Shown here piece after piece: positions 1 through 7,965 of a DNA stretch of 64,000 nucleotides (positions within the stretch are counted from its first letter, which is position 1; every line of letters starts with the position of its first letter). The DNA is from JAEWSN01 sp942493335. GTDB taxonomy: Bacteria > Bacillota > Clostridia > DSM-8532. The DNA is taken from contig OW818693.1 in the NCBI GenBank assembly GCA_942493335.1, positions 186,001 through 250,000 of the forward strand, read 5' to 3'. A program made the translations under genes and the position numbers. Below the pieces are notes generated by a model, which had not been told where the DNA came from, made no database searches, and saw only the letters and a program-made list of their open reading frames with translations.

Positions 1-1
1 C

Positions 2-1333
2 CTTGCATTGCCGATATTCATGGAAACATTCCTTCGCATGTTGCTCGGCAATGTGAATGTCTTCATGATGAGCAAGTTGTCGGATCAAGTGGTCGGCGCC
101 GTCGGCGTGGCAAACCAGGTCATCAATTTCGTTCTGATGATTTACGCGACCCTTGCGTTCGGAACCGCCATCCTGATCAGTCAGAACCTGGGTGCGGGCC
201 GGAAGCGGGTTGCGATGGAAACGGCCAATGTCTCCATCCTGATGGCCGGTATTGCCGGTATCGCTGTAGGCTTGCCCCTGGCCGCACTGGCGCCGCAGCT
301 GCTGTCCCTGATGAAGGTGCCGGCCGTCATGCTGGACGCCGGTGTCCGCTATATGCAGATCGTCGGATGCGCCTCCCTCTTCCAATCCCTGATCGGCGTG
401 ATGTCCGCCATTGCGCGTAATTACCGGTACGCACGGATTCCCATGATCATCACGCTCGGCATGAACATTCTGAACCTGCTTGGAAACTGCATCGTGGTAT
501 ACCGGCCGTTTGGCATGCCCGAATACGGTGTGGCGGGTATCGGTGTTTCCACAGCCATCAGTCAGGGTGTCGCGGCGATTGTGATGTTTCTGCTTCTGTA
601 TTCCCATCGCGAGATGAATTTGAAGTTCTGCATTCCCAAACCTTTTCCGTGGGACCTTTTCCGCCGCATCCTCGCCATCGGGCTGCCGGGCGGGGGCGAC
701 TCCCTTTTCTATAGCCTCATGATGATCATGACCACCTTTTTCATCACAGGCATGGGACCCGATGCGCTGACGGCCTCCGTGTACCTGTCCAGTCTGATCG
801 CATTCGTCCAGGTCCTGGGTTTCTCGGTCGGACAGGCTACGATGATCCATGTCGGGCATCTGGTGGGGGCGGGCGAGGATCGGAAGGCCCACCGTTTCTG
901 CATGCGCAGCCATTGGGTTGCCATGGCGCTGAATTTCACGGTATGTGTCCTGTTTGTTCTGTGTTCCCGTTCCCTGATGGGCATCTTTACGGACAATCCG
1001 GACATCATTGCCATCGGGGCTTCAGTTTTCCTGGTCGATCTTTTCCTGGAACCCGGACGTCCGTGGAACATGGTCATCGGCACGGCGCTCCGCGGAACCG
1101 GAGATGTGGTGTGGGCCGTCATCGTGAGCATCCTGTCCCTTTGGTGTGTTTGCGTGCCGCTCGCCTGGCTGTTCGGTGTCGTGCTGCATTTCGGACTTCC
1201 CGGGGTATATGCCGCCTATGCGGTGGATGAATATGTCCGTGGTGGGCTGATGTTCCTGCGCTGGCGGTCCGGGGCGTGGAAGAAGAAACGCGTGGTGGAC
1301 ACAGCAATTCCGCTGGATGTGGAGCCAATCTGA
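2..1333 (+). CDS. MATE family efflux transporter (5' end cut by window edge)
   Basis: Multidrug and toxin extrusion type membrane protein, predicted to export cationic compounds using an ion gradient. About 12 hydrophobic segments are visible, with the family-typical N-terminal stretch PIFMETFLRMLLGNVN followed by a second homologous half starting near residue 210 (LPGGGDSLFYSLM). The frame is open to base 2, and MATE proteins normally have a short cytoplasmic N-terminus before this motif, so the true start lies left of the window. The C-terminus ends in a basic tail. It is followed by a terminator-like hairpin, so it is probably not cotranscribed with the next gene. Substrate unknown. Confidence 0.85.
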   Translation, partial: LALPIFMETFLRMLLGNVNVFMMSKLSDQVVGAVGVANQVINFVLMIYATLAFGTAILISQNLGAGRKRVAMETANVSILMAGIAGIAVGLPLAALAPQLLSLMKVPAVMLDAGVRYMQIVGCASLFQSLIGVMSAIARNYRYARIPMIITLGMNILNLLGNCIVVYRPFGMPEYGVAGIGVSTAISQGVAAIVMFLLLYSHREMNLKFCIPKPFPWDLFRRILAIGLPGGGDSLFYSLMMIMTTFFITGMGPDALTASVYLSSLIAFVQVLGFSVGQATMIHVGHLVGAGEDRKAHRFCMRSHWVAMALNFTVCVLFVLCSRSLMGIFTDNPDIIAIGASVFLVDLFLEPGRPWNMVIGTALRGTGDVVWAVIVSILSLWCVCVPLAWLFGVVLHFGLPGVYAAYAVDEYVRGGLMFLRWRSGAWKKKRVVDTAIPLDVEPI

Positions 1334-1395
1334 CGACAGCGGCGGAGGCACTGCATCTCTTTGTGACAAATCCATGCACGGGACGATATAATGGG

Positions 1396-1418
1396 AGTGC
1401 CGGAGAGAAACCGGCACT
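1396..1418. other. Hairpin downstream of the MATE gene
   Basis: AGTGCCGG (1396-1403) and CCGGCACT (1411-1418) form a perfect 8-bp stem with a 7-nt loop. No T-run follows directly, so on its own it is not a standard terminator, but it precedes the terminator at 1428-1458. Confidence 0.5.
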
Positions 1419-1427
1419 GGCGGCGAA

Positions 1428-1458
1428 CGAGGGACGGATGAACCGTTCCCCGTTTTTT
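1428..1458 (+). terminator. Rho-independent terminator after the MATE gene
   Basis: CGAGGGACGG (1428-1437) pairs with CCGTTCCCCG (1443-1452) with one mismatch and one wobble, and is followed by six T (1453-1458). It lies just before the next start codon at 1475, so transcription of the MFS gene probably begins close by or depends on read-through. Confidence 0.65.
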
Positions 1459-1474
1459 CATGAAGGGTGGCAAC

Positions 1475-2647
1475 ATGGCGCAGCAGAAGAAGCACATCCT
1501 CCTGTTTTGTGTGGTGACCGGCTTGTTCTGGTTTTCCCTCTATACCTATGTTCCCTTCCTGACCGTGCATGCCCAGTCAAATGGCGCATCCTACGGCATG
1601 CTGGGACTGATCGCGGGTTCCTACGGCTTCGTGCAGATGCTGCTTCGCATTCCGCTCGGAATCCAGTCGGATCTGCTGAACCGGCGGAAACCGTTCATGC
1701 TGGCCGGTATCGTCATCGCAATGCTTTGTGCGTTCGGCATGTGGGCGTTCGACACACCGGTCGGCCTGTTGGTTTTTCGTTCCGCAACCGGAGCGGCGGC
1801 GGCAACCTGGGTGATCTTCTCCGTTGTCTTTTCCAGCCTGTTCAAGCCGGAGGATGCACCAAGGGCCATCGGTATTCTGAATGCTGCGCTCAATGTCGGA
1901 CAAATGGCCGCGATGTTCCTCGGCGGTCTCCTTGCACAGAAGGCAGGCGTTCGACCCGTGTTCCTCCTGGGGGCGGCAGGTGGCATGCTCGCCCTGTTGC
2001 TTGGTTTTTTCCTGACCGAGAACAAGGAGTTCCACAAGGAGCCATTGAAAATCGGAGATCTCATCCGTGTCGCCAGGGAGCCGAACCTGATGCTGATTTG
2101 CGTTCTTGGCGCGTTCAGCCAACTGATCACCTTTGCCACGGCCTACAGCTTCATTCCTGTCCTTGCCAGGCAAATCGGGGCGGATTCCTTTGGTTTGGGG
2201 CTTTTGACAACCATGTACTCCCTTCCTGCCGTTTTCGGATCCCTCTTGGCCGGTCCATTCTTTGTACGGAAGTTCGGGGAACGGATGACATTGGTCGCCG
2301 GGTTTGTGCTGGCTGCGGTCGTCTGCGTGATCACGCCGGCCATCCATACCCTGCCGGTGCTGTATGTGGCGCAGATCGCAGGCGGGTTCTGCTCGGGTGT
2401 GCTCTTCACCCTCCTGATGGGATTGTGCATCCGGAATGTGGAAAACCGGAAACGGGCGACAGCCATGGGATTCTTCCAGGCCATCTATGGCTTCGGGATG
2501 TTCGCAGGGCCTTCTCTGGTCGGTGTTTTGGGTGATACGGTCGGCATCTCCTTTGGGTTCGCATTGACAGGTGTGATCGGGCTGGTGGCGGCGGGTCTTT
2601 CTTTCTGGTACAAGCCGGTTGTGATAGCAGCATCAGAGGGCCAATGA
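1475..2647 (+). CDS. MFS transporter
   Basis: Major facilitator superfamily transporter of 390 residues with about 12 hydrophobic segments. The loop after segment 2 reads GIQSDLLNRRKPF, matching the MFS signature G-x-x-x-D-x-x-G-R-R/K. The start at 1475 was chosen because AGGGTGG lies 5 nt upstream; an in-frame ATG at 1460 would remove that site. The stop overlaps the next ATG by 4 bp (ATGA), so it is translationally coupled to the acyltransferase gene, which may make or modify the compound that is transported. Substrate unknown. Confidence 0.85.
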   Translation: MAQQKKHILLFCVVTGLFWFSLYTYVPFLTVHAQSNGASYGMLGLIAGSYGFVQMLLRIPLGIQSDLLNRRKPFMLAGIVIAMLCAFGMWAFDTPVGLLVFRSATGAAAATWVIFSVVFSSLFKPEDAPRAIGILNAALNVGQMAAMFLGGLLAQKAGVRPVFLLGAAGGMLALLLGFFLTENKEFHKEPLKIGDLIRVAREPNLMLICVLGAFSQLITFATAYSFIPVLARQIGADSFGLGLLTTMYSLPAVFGSLLAGPFFVRKFGERMTLVAGFVLAAVVCVITPAIHTLPVLYVAQIAGGFCSGVLFTLLMGLCIRNVENRKRATAMGFFQAIYGFGMFAGPSLVGVLGDTVGISFGFALTGVIGLVAAGLSFWYKPVVIAASEGQ

Positions 2648-3969
2648 AGAAGGAAACGAGGGGAATGGCATTGGATAAAACATCGACAGGAGAGACGAAC
2701 CTGAAATCCTGGTACCGGCTGGACAATGCGGCCAATCTATATCCAGCTGTCCAATCCACACGCATTCCCACGGTTTTCCGCTTCTCCATGACCCTGACAA
2801 AGCCTGTGAATCCGATTCTTTTACAGGAATCGATGGAAGCGCTCATGACCCGGTTTCCTTTTTACCATGTGCGTCTGCATCGTGGTTTTTTCTGGTACTA
2901 TCTGGAGCACAACACCGTTCGGCCCCGTCCGCAAAAGGATGTCCGCTACCCGAACGGGCGTCTGTATCCGCGTCTCGGCACCCGGCACATGTTCAGGGTC
3001 CGGTACTATCTGAACCGGATTGCCATTGAATTCAGCCATGTTCTGACCGATGGGACGGGCGGTGTCACCTACCTGAAGGCGCTTGTCTATGATTACCTGA
3101 AGCGGAGCGGGGAAGACCCGGGGGAGCCGGAGGGGATTCCGACCGCCGGCCAGGTTTCCGGTGCCGATGAGGCGGAGGATGCCTACCAGCGTTTCTACAA
3201 ACGGCCGCTGCCGCTCCCGGACAAGGGAAAAATGGCTTTTCATCCACCGGGAAGGATGCTGGGCCCCGGGGTGTATCTCCTCACAACGGGCATTTCACCG
3301 CTGGAGCCGGCCATGGTAGTGGCGAAGCGTTTCGGCGTGACCTTGACGGTTCTGTTGGTGGCGGTCTATATGGATGCACTCCAGGACATCCAGGACGGCA
3401 TGGACATGCCGGATCGGAAAAAGAAGCCCGTATCCCTGTCGGTGCCGGTCAATCTGCGAACGCTTTGGCCATCGAAAACCCTGCGCAATTTTTCCCTGTA
3501 TGTGACCCCGGAGATTGATCCGCGACTTGGATCTTACTCCTTCGAAGAGATTCTGCAGATCGTACAGAATTTTCTCGTCACCGAGGTCAACGAGAAGGCC
3601 ATCAGTCGTCAGATCAGCCGGAATGTCGGTGCACAGCGAAGCCCCATGGTCCGCTCGACACCCCTGTTCCTAAAGCGGCTCATAAGCCCTGCGCTTCTCT
3701 ATACCCGGATGGGCGAGTTGCTGCATTCCGGGACCTTGTCCAATCTGGGCCGCGTCGTGCTTCCTGAAGGCATGACCCGCCTGGTGGAACGGATGGACTT
3801 TGTCCCCATTCCCAACCCGGTGAATCGGACAAATCTGTCGATGCTCGGGTATGATGGGAAACTGTATATGACTTTCGGCCGCGTCATTCGGGAAACGGAT
3901 GTGGAGACAAGGTTCTTCAGGCAATTGGTGAAAATGGGGATCCCTGTGCGGATCGAGACGAATGTATGA
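2644..3969 (+). CDS. Alcohol acetyltransferase-like / condensation-fold acyltransferase
   Basis: A 441-residue protein of the chloramphenicol-acetyltransferase/condensation-domain fold, closest by appearance to alcohol acetyltransferase-family proteins. The catalytic HxxxDG motif is present as HVLTDG (near residue 128) and a second conserved region, SVPVNLR, occurs near residue 262. It would transfer an acyl group from an acyl-CoA or carrier protein to an alcohol or amine. It overlaps the MFS gene by 4 bp and is followed by a DUF6320 gene, an association I recall from other Clostridia. An internal ATG at 2665 is an alternative start. The true acyl donor and acceptor cannot be told from the sequence. 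Confidence 0.7.
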   Translation: MKKETRGMALDKTSTGETNLKSWYRLDNAANLYPAVQSTRIPTVFRFSMTLTKPVNPILLQESMEALMTRFPFYHVRLHRGFFWYYLEHNTVRPRPQKDVRYPNGRLYPRLGTRHMFRVRYYLNRIAIEFSHVLTDGTGGVTYLKALVYDYLKRSGEDPGEPEGIPTAGQVSGADEAEDAYQRFYKRPLPLPDKGKMAFHPPGRMLGPGVYLLTTGISPLEPAMVVAKRFGVTLTVLLVAVYMDALQDIQDGMDMPDRKKKPVSLSVPVNLRTLWPSKTLRNFSLYVTPEIDPRLGSYSFEEILQIVQNFLVTEVNEKAISRQISRNVGAQRSPMVRSTPLFLKRLISPALLYTRMGELLHSGTLSNLGRVVLPEGMTRLVERMDFVPIPNPVNRTNLSMLGYDGKLYMTFGRVIRETDVETRFFRQLVKMGIPVRIETNV

Positions 3970-4098
3970 GAAAAACCCGGACTTTGGTGGACCGGAATGT
4001 GCCGGGCCGATTGTCGGTCCCTGTCAACCCGGAACATACGAGAAGATGGAATGACAGACCGGATGGAACCATCATGATGGACGAGAGGAGGGTCTGAT

Positions 4099-4986
4099 AT
4101 GGCCTATTGCGTAAGGTGCGGCGTGGAACTGATGGACAAGGCGGCCGAATGTCCCTTGTGCCGGACACCGGTTCTTCTGCCGGCGGATACGACAGCCGAT
4201 TCGGAAGATGCCGCGCGTTTCGCTTCCTATCCGGACCGGCTTCCGGAACAGGCGAGACGCCGACCCAACCTGGTGCCCACGAAGCCGGTGGTGGTGCTGG
4301 CCACCTTTCTGCTGCTCATTCCATTTCTCATCACCATGATGGTGGATTTGAAGGCGCATGGCCATATTACCTGGGCCTTCTATCCGATGACGTCCCTGGG
4401 TCTGCTCTGGCTGATGGTGGCCTATCCGGCGTTGCTTCGCAAGCATCCTTTCGCCATGGCCTTCACAGTGGATACCCTTGCCATAGCGCTTTTTCTGATT
4501 TCGCTCGATTTTTACGCGGACAAGGCGGCAAACTGGTCCTACTATCCCGCTTCCGCGCTGGTGCTGATCTGGGTGTGCGGGATGCTGCCGACCTGGCTTG
4601 GTCGGATTCCGGTTTTGATGCCGTTGGCCTACTTTGCTGCAACCAGTGTCTTTCTCTGGTGTATCGAGTTTCTTTCCGGAAGCGGCCCCTGGTTTTTCAC
4701 GCTGGCCATGCCCCTCGCGGGTGCGGCAGCCGTCTTCGGACTGGGCTTATGGCTGGCACTTCGGCTTCTGAAGGGTCCGAATGCCATTGCGGCCGTCATT
4801 GTCCTACTGGCAACACTGCTGTTGTTTGTGGTGGACGGGTTGGTTGAACGGTATGTTACGGGCATCTTCCAGCCGCTCTGGTCACCGGTCGTATCGGCGG
4901 TCGGTTTGCCGCTTGCCGCCCTGCTGTTCGCCATCCACCTGAGCGCGGATCTTCGCGCATTTCTGCAGAAGAAGTTTCATATGTGA
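4099..4986 (+). CDS. DUF6320-like zinc-ribbon membrane protein
   Basis: A 295-residue protein. The N-terminus carries a zinc-ribbon (C4, C7, C18, C21, as CVRC...CPLC), then a proline/arginine-rich linker to about residue 60, then about eight hydrophobic segments to the C-terminus. This layout fits the DUF6320 family, whose function I do not know. GAGGAGGG lies 7 nt before the ATG. It follows the acyltransferase gene by 129 bp, so it may be part of the same transcript and assist the acyltransferase or transporter at the membrane; that is inference from position only. Confidence 0.65.
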   Translation: MAYCVRCGVELMDKAAECPLCRTPVLLPADTTADSEDAARFASYPDRLPEQARRRPNLVPTKPVVVLATFLLLIPFLITMMVDLKAHGHITWAFYPMTSLGLLWLMVAYPALLRKHPFAMAFTVDTLAIALFLISLDFYADKAANWSYYPASALVLIWVCGMLPTWLGRIPVLMPLAYFAATSVFLWCIEFLSGSGPWFFTLAMPLAGAAAVFGLGLWLALRLLKGPNAIAAVIVLLATLLLFVVDGLVERYVTGIFQPLWSPVVSAVGLPLAALLFAIHLSADLRAFLQKKFHM

Positions 4987-5043
4987 AAGATCGTCATAGG
5001 TGCGGAATGTTGAACAGCAAATAAAGTTCGAAAGGGGACCCAT

Positions 5044-5724
5044 ATGCCATTATCGAAGGATGCACTCGACTTTCTTGTGGAAAACCGGATGCGAAATGAT
5101 CGTCCCTGGTACAACGAGCACAAGTCAGAATTCTCCCGCAAAGTGGTGGAACCGTTGCAGGAGCTTGTCAAGGCCATGTCTCCGGCCATGCGGGAAATCG
5201 ATCCGCTTTTCGAGCTTGCGCCAAAAGTGGACAAGACCATCTCCCGCGTCTATCGCGATACCCGCTTCACCCATGACAAATCCCTGTTCCGGGATGTCAT
5301 GTGGATTGTCTTTCAACGCGCGAAGGCTGTGAATCCGACCGGCATGCCCGGATACTGGTTTGAACTGTCTCCGAGCCGGATGACTTATGGAATGGGGTAT
5401 TATCAGGCGAGTCCCGCCTTTCTCGAAGCCATGCGCACGCGGATTCTCTCGAAGGATCCGCTGTTCCTGAAAGCGCGTGCCATGTTTGAAGCCCAGGACA
5501 TCTTTGCGTTGGAGGGCGAGCGCTATAAACGGAGCAAGCACCCCGAGCAGCCGGAGGACATCAAGTTCTGGATTGATCGGAAAAGTGTTTGTCTGACCGC
5601 TTACAGCAAGGACTTCGACCTCGCCTTCTCGGATGGACTCGCAGAGAAGCTTTCGGCCGAGTTCAGCCTCATCAGGCCCATGTACGACTTCTGGTGCAAG
5701 GTCGAGGAGGAACGCGACAAGTGA
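5044..5724 (+). CDS. DUF2461 family protein
   Basis: A 226-residue soluble protein matching the DUF2461 (TIGR02453) family: N-terminal FLxxNxxNDRxWYxxHK-like region (residues 9-26), a central basic segment VYRDTRFTHDKSLF, and a GYWFELSP segment. These proteins have no firmly established biochemical role. An AAGGGG site lies close upstream of the ATG. The end overlaps the next gene start by 4 bp (GTGA), indicating cotranscription with the GNAT gene. Confidence 0.8.
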   Translation: MPLSKDALDFLVENRMRNDRPWYNEHKSEFSRKVVEPLQELVKAMSPAMREIDPLFELAPKVDKTISRVYRDTRFTHDKSLFRDVMWIVFQRAKAVNPTGMPGYWFELSPSRMTYGMGYYQASPAFLEAMRTRILSKDPLFLKARAMFEAQDIFALEGERYKRSKHPEQPEDIKFWIDRKSVCLTAYSKDFDLAFSDGLAEKLSAEFSLIRPMYDFWCKVEEERDK

Positions 5725-6413
5725 CGGATGATAGGGATGACAAGTCCGGGACGGAAGTCACGGATGATTTTGGCTGCACGCCCGCAACAAAAACCATGGC
5801 TCCTGAAACCGCCGAAAGCGGGATCAATCCCCAATGTGGTATCCGGCCCATGCTGAAAAGGGAACACAGGCGCTTTTACCGACTGATTACACAGGATTTC
5901 CCGCTCGGAGAGTACCCGCCTTATTTTGTGCTGCACCGACAACTTTGCGACGGCGATTTGGAAGGACTGGTCTTTTCTTCGGAGGATGACAAGGACCTTG
6001 CCTATTCCCTGAATGCTTCCGGTCATGCAAACGGGTGGGTGCTGGTCAGTCTTTTCGCCGTTCTGAAAGAGCGTCGCGGCGTGGGAACCGGTTCCGCGTT
6101 TCTTGCCGGAATGGCGGATCGGTATCGGGAACGGCAGTGTCTGGTCGTGGAGGTGGAAAAGGTCGAAGAAGCCCGGACAGAAGAAGAGCGGGATATCCGG
6201 GAACGCAGGATCCGGTTCTATGAACGGGCGGGATTCCGGATTGCGCCTGGCATCTCGTACGCCATCTGGGGCGTGCCGATGCACCTGATGCTGAAGCCAC
6301 TCGGAAGCTCTTTCGAAGAATTGCTTCCGGAACTGCCGGGACGGATACGGGAAGTCTATCTGATGTTGATGGGGAAAACATTCATCCATCAAATGGTCTT
6401 GAAGGTTCTATAG
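5721..6413 (+). CDS. GNAT-like acetyltransferase
   Basis: A 230-residue protein with an acetyl-CoA binding motif A of the GNAT type, ERRGVGTGSAF, in the middle, followed by the C-terminal FYERAGF segment common in N-acetyltransferases. The start is taken as GTG 5721 because GAGGAGG lies about 9 nt upstream and the codon overlaps the preceding TGA (GTGA). The first 45 residues are acidic and poorly conserved in appearance, so a start at ATG 5795 is possible. Target substrate unknown. Confidence 0.7.
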   Translation: MTDDRDDKSGTEVTDDFGCTPATKTMAPETAESGINPQCGIRPMLKREHRRFYRLITQDFPLGEYPPYFVLHRQLCDGDLEGLVFSSEDDKDLAYSLNASGHANGWVLVSLFAVLKERRGVGTGSAFLAGMADRYRERQCLVVEVEKVEEARTEEERDIRERRIRFYERAGFRIAPGISYAIWGVPMHLMLKPLGSSFEELLPELPGRIREVYLMLMGKTFIHQMVLKVL

Positions 6414-6465
6414 TTTAGAGAATGGTTTACAACGAACAAGTGGTGACCCGTAAAAGCCTGAAACA

Positions 6466-6494
6466 TTGACGTCACGGTGTTTTCATGCTAGATT
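6466..6494 (+). promoter_or_regulatory. Sigma-A-type promoter for the HD-GYP gene
   Basis: TTGACG (6466-6471), 17-nt spacer, TAGATT (6489-6494) with a TGC extension just before the -10. Predicted 5' leader of about 45 nt. Confidence 0.55.
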
Positions 6495-6546
6495 GATTGA
6501 AGGGGAAACCCGAAATACTAGCGAAAAAACGCGAAAAAGATGGCGG

Positions 6547-7665
6547 ATGATGCAGAAACTTAAGATTGGCCAGATTGCAAAGGGTGCGGTCATCGCACAG
6601 GATGTCTACACGGCCGACGGAAGGATCCTCATTTCTCGAGGAACCCCTTTCAGGGATTCTTTTCTTGCGCGTCTCGACATCGCCGGAATCCGGGAAATCC
6701 TCGTTGCGGACATTCATCATGAAGAGAATCGCGATCAGGCCATCCGACAGGATCCAATCCTGTCCCTCCAGCAGGAAATCCAAATCGATGACATCATTTA
6801 TGAAAAGACCCGTCGACAGGCGGAACGCCAGATCATGAAGACCATGATCCGTTTCGGTTCGATGCGGCAGGGTCGGCTGGATCGTGTGATGAAGACGGTC
6901 GAGCTCATCATGGAGCAGCTATTGTCCCAGACGGACATGGTGCTGTCCCTTTCGAAGCTTCGCTCCATCGATGACTATACCTATGAGCATTCCGTCAATG
7001 TGTGCGTGATTTCCCTTGTCATCGGCATCGAGTTGAATCTGGAAAAAGCCTCGCTGCGCGAACTCGGCATCGGTGCCATTCTGCATGATATCGGGAAAGT
7101 GGGTGTGGACGAACGGATCATCAAGAAGCCAGGACGCCTGAATCGGGAAGAATTCGACGAAGTCAAGCAGCATACGGAGCTGGGCTATCAGATTCTGCGG
7201 GGCAACGGGCTTTCGGAAGAGGTCGCCCGCATTGCGCTTTATCATCATGAGCGCATCGACGGCTCAGGATATCCGCATCATCTCGAAGGCAAGGGCATCC
7301 CGCTGTATGCCCGCATCGTTGCCATATCCGACTTTTATGACGCCATTACGAACGACCGGTTTTACCGGAAACGGATGACCCCGGAGAATGCGTACCGTGA
7401 AATCATCCGCACAGCCAGCAATCATCTGGACGAGGGGCTGGTCGAGAAATTCCTGAAACATGTCCGCATGTATCCAACCGGCAGCGGCGTCATTCTGAAT
7501 ACAAGAGAAAAGGCGATTGTCATCAGCCAGAATCTTCTGATGCCGGAGAGTCCCACCGTGCGCCTGTTCATCCGCGAAACAAGAGAGGGCGGGTTGTATG
7601 GGCATCGCTGTGAGGATGTCGATCTGGCGGTCGTCAGCAGTCTCTTCATCGTTGACACCTTCTAG
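6547..7665 (+). CDS. HD-GYP domain protein (probable cyclic-di-GMP phosphodiesterase)
   Basis: A 372-residue protein. Residues 1-60 form a small N-terminal domain of the kind seen in front of HD-GYP domains. The HD-GYP domain follows, with the metal-binding HDIGK at about residue 180 and the HHERIDGSGYP signature at about residue 233. These residues are those used to hydrolyse cyclic-di-GMP. There is no signal peptide or membrane segment, so it should be cytoplasmic. With the PilZ protein at 47.5 kb it points to a cyclic-di-GMP pathway in this organism. Start is ATG 6547 or the adjacent ATG 6550; the Shine-Dalgarno is weak. Confidence 0.88.
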   Translation: MMQKLKIGQIAKGAVIAQDVYTADGRILISRGTPFRDSFLARLDIAGIREILVADIHHEENRDQAIRQDPILSLQQEIQIDDIIYEKTRRQAERQIMKTMIRFGSMRQGRLDRVMKTVELIMEQLLSQTDMVLSLSKLRSIDDYTYEHSVNVCVISLVIGIELNLEKASLRELGIGAILHDIGKVGVDERIIKKPGRLNREEFDEVKQHTELGYQILRGNGLSEEVARIALYHHERIDGSGYPHHLEGKGIPLYARIVAISDFYDAITNDRFYRKRMTPENAYREIIRTASNHLDEGLVEKFLKHVRMYPTGSGVILNTREKAIVISQNLLMPESPTVRLFIRETREGGLYGHRCEDVDLAVVSSLFIVDTF

Positions 7666-7740
7666 GTGGGCGTTTCCACCTGCACACACAAATCATGCTT
7701 CTTCGAAACAATGTTCCGGGGAAAGGCACCCGCCACAATT

Positions 7741-7755
7741 GGCAGGTGTCCTGCC
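7741..7755. other. Short hairpin in the leader before the repeat array
   Basis: GGCAGG-TGT-CCTGCC forms a perfect 6-bp stem with a 3-nt loop 75 bp after the HD-GYP stop. No T-run follows. It may be a weak terminator or processing site. Confidence 0.35.
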
Positions 7756-7824
7756 GCAAGATAAATGACCTTTGCAAGGGCGGAATTCTATGCTAATCTA
7801 TGTACGGACATACTGACATTATAT

Positions 7825-7889
7825 TATTGGAAGCAAACATGGCGCACAGGGTGGGACTCCGGCAATTGACACAATTGCCGGGTCTATAG
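7825..7889 (+). repeat. Palindromic intergenic repeat, short form, copy 1
   Basis: First of two tandem copies of about 65 bp. Core: CATGG-GCACAGGGTGGGACT followed by a perfect 10-bp inverted repeat CCGGCAATTG (7859-7868), loop ACA, CAATTGCCGG (7872-7881), ending TCTATAG. The two tandem copies differ only in the left ~18 bp. Related longer copies lie at 26722-26816 and 60010-60100. Each copy contains TTGACA in the stem-loop, but the TATAG element is only 13 nt further on, so it is not a normal promoter. Confidence 0.85.
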
Positions 7890-7953
7890 TATTGGCAGGA
7901 ACATGGTGCACAGGGTGGGACTCCGGCAATTGACACAATTGCCGGGTCTATAG
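7890..7953 (+). repeat. Palindromic intergenic repeat, short form, copy 2
   Basis: Second tandem copy, directly abutting copy 1. Inverted repeat arms at 7923-7932 and 7936-7945 with loop ACA. Its final TATAG merges into the Shine-Dalgarno (AGGAG, 7954-7958) of the next gene, so if transcribed it forms a hairpin just ahead of that ribosome-binding site and could affect translation. Confidence 0.85.
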
Positions 7954-7965
7954 AGGAGAAGCGAT

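Noticed and set aside
3966..4097. 43-codon open frame between the acyltransferase and DUF6320 genes (ATGA overlap)
   Set aside because: No ribosome-binding site, Arg-rich random-looking sequence and no recognised homologue; translational coupling alone is not enough.
7866..7890. Promoter inside each repeat unit (TTGACA ... TATAG)
   Set aside because: The spacer is 13 nt, too short for a sigma-A promoter, and TTGACA is part of the palindrome.
7825..7953. CRISPR array
   Set aside because: Only two units, directly abutting, with no unique spacers and a palindrome rather than a repeat-spacer pattern.
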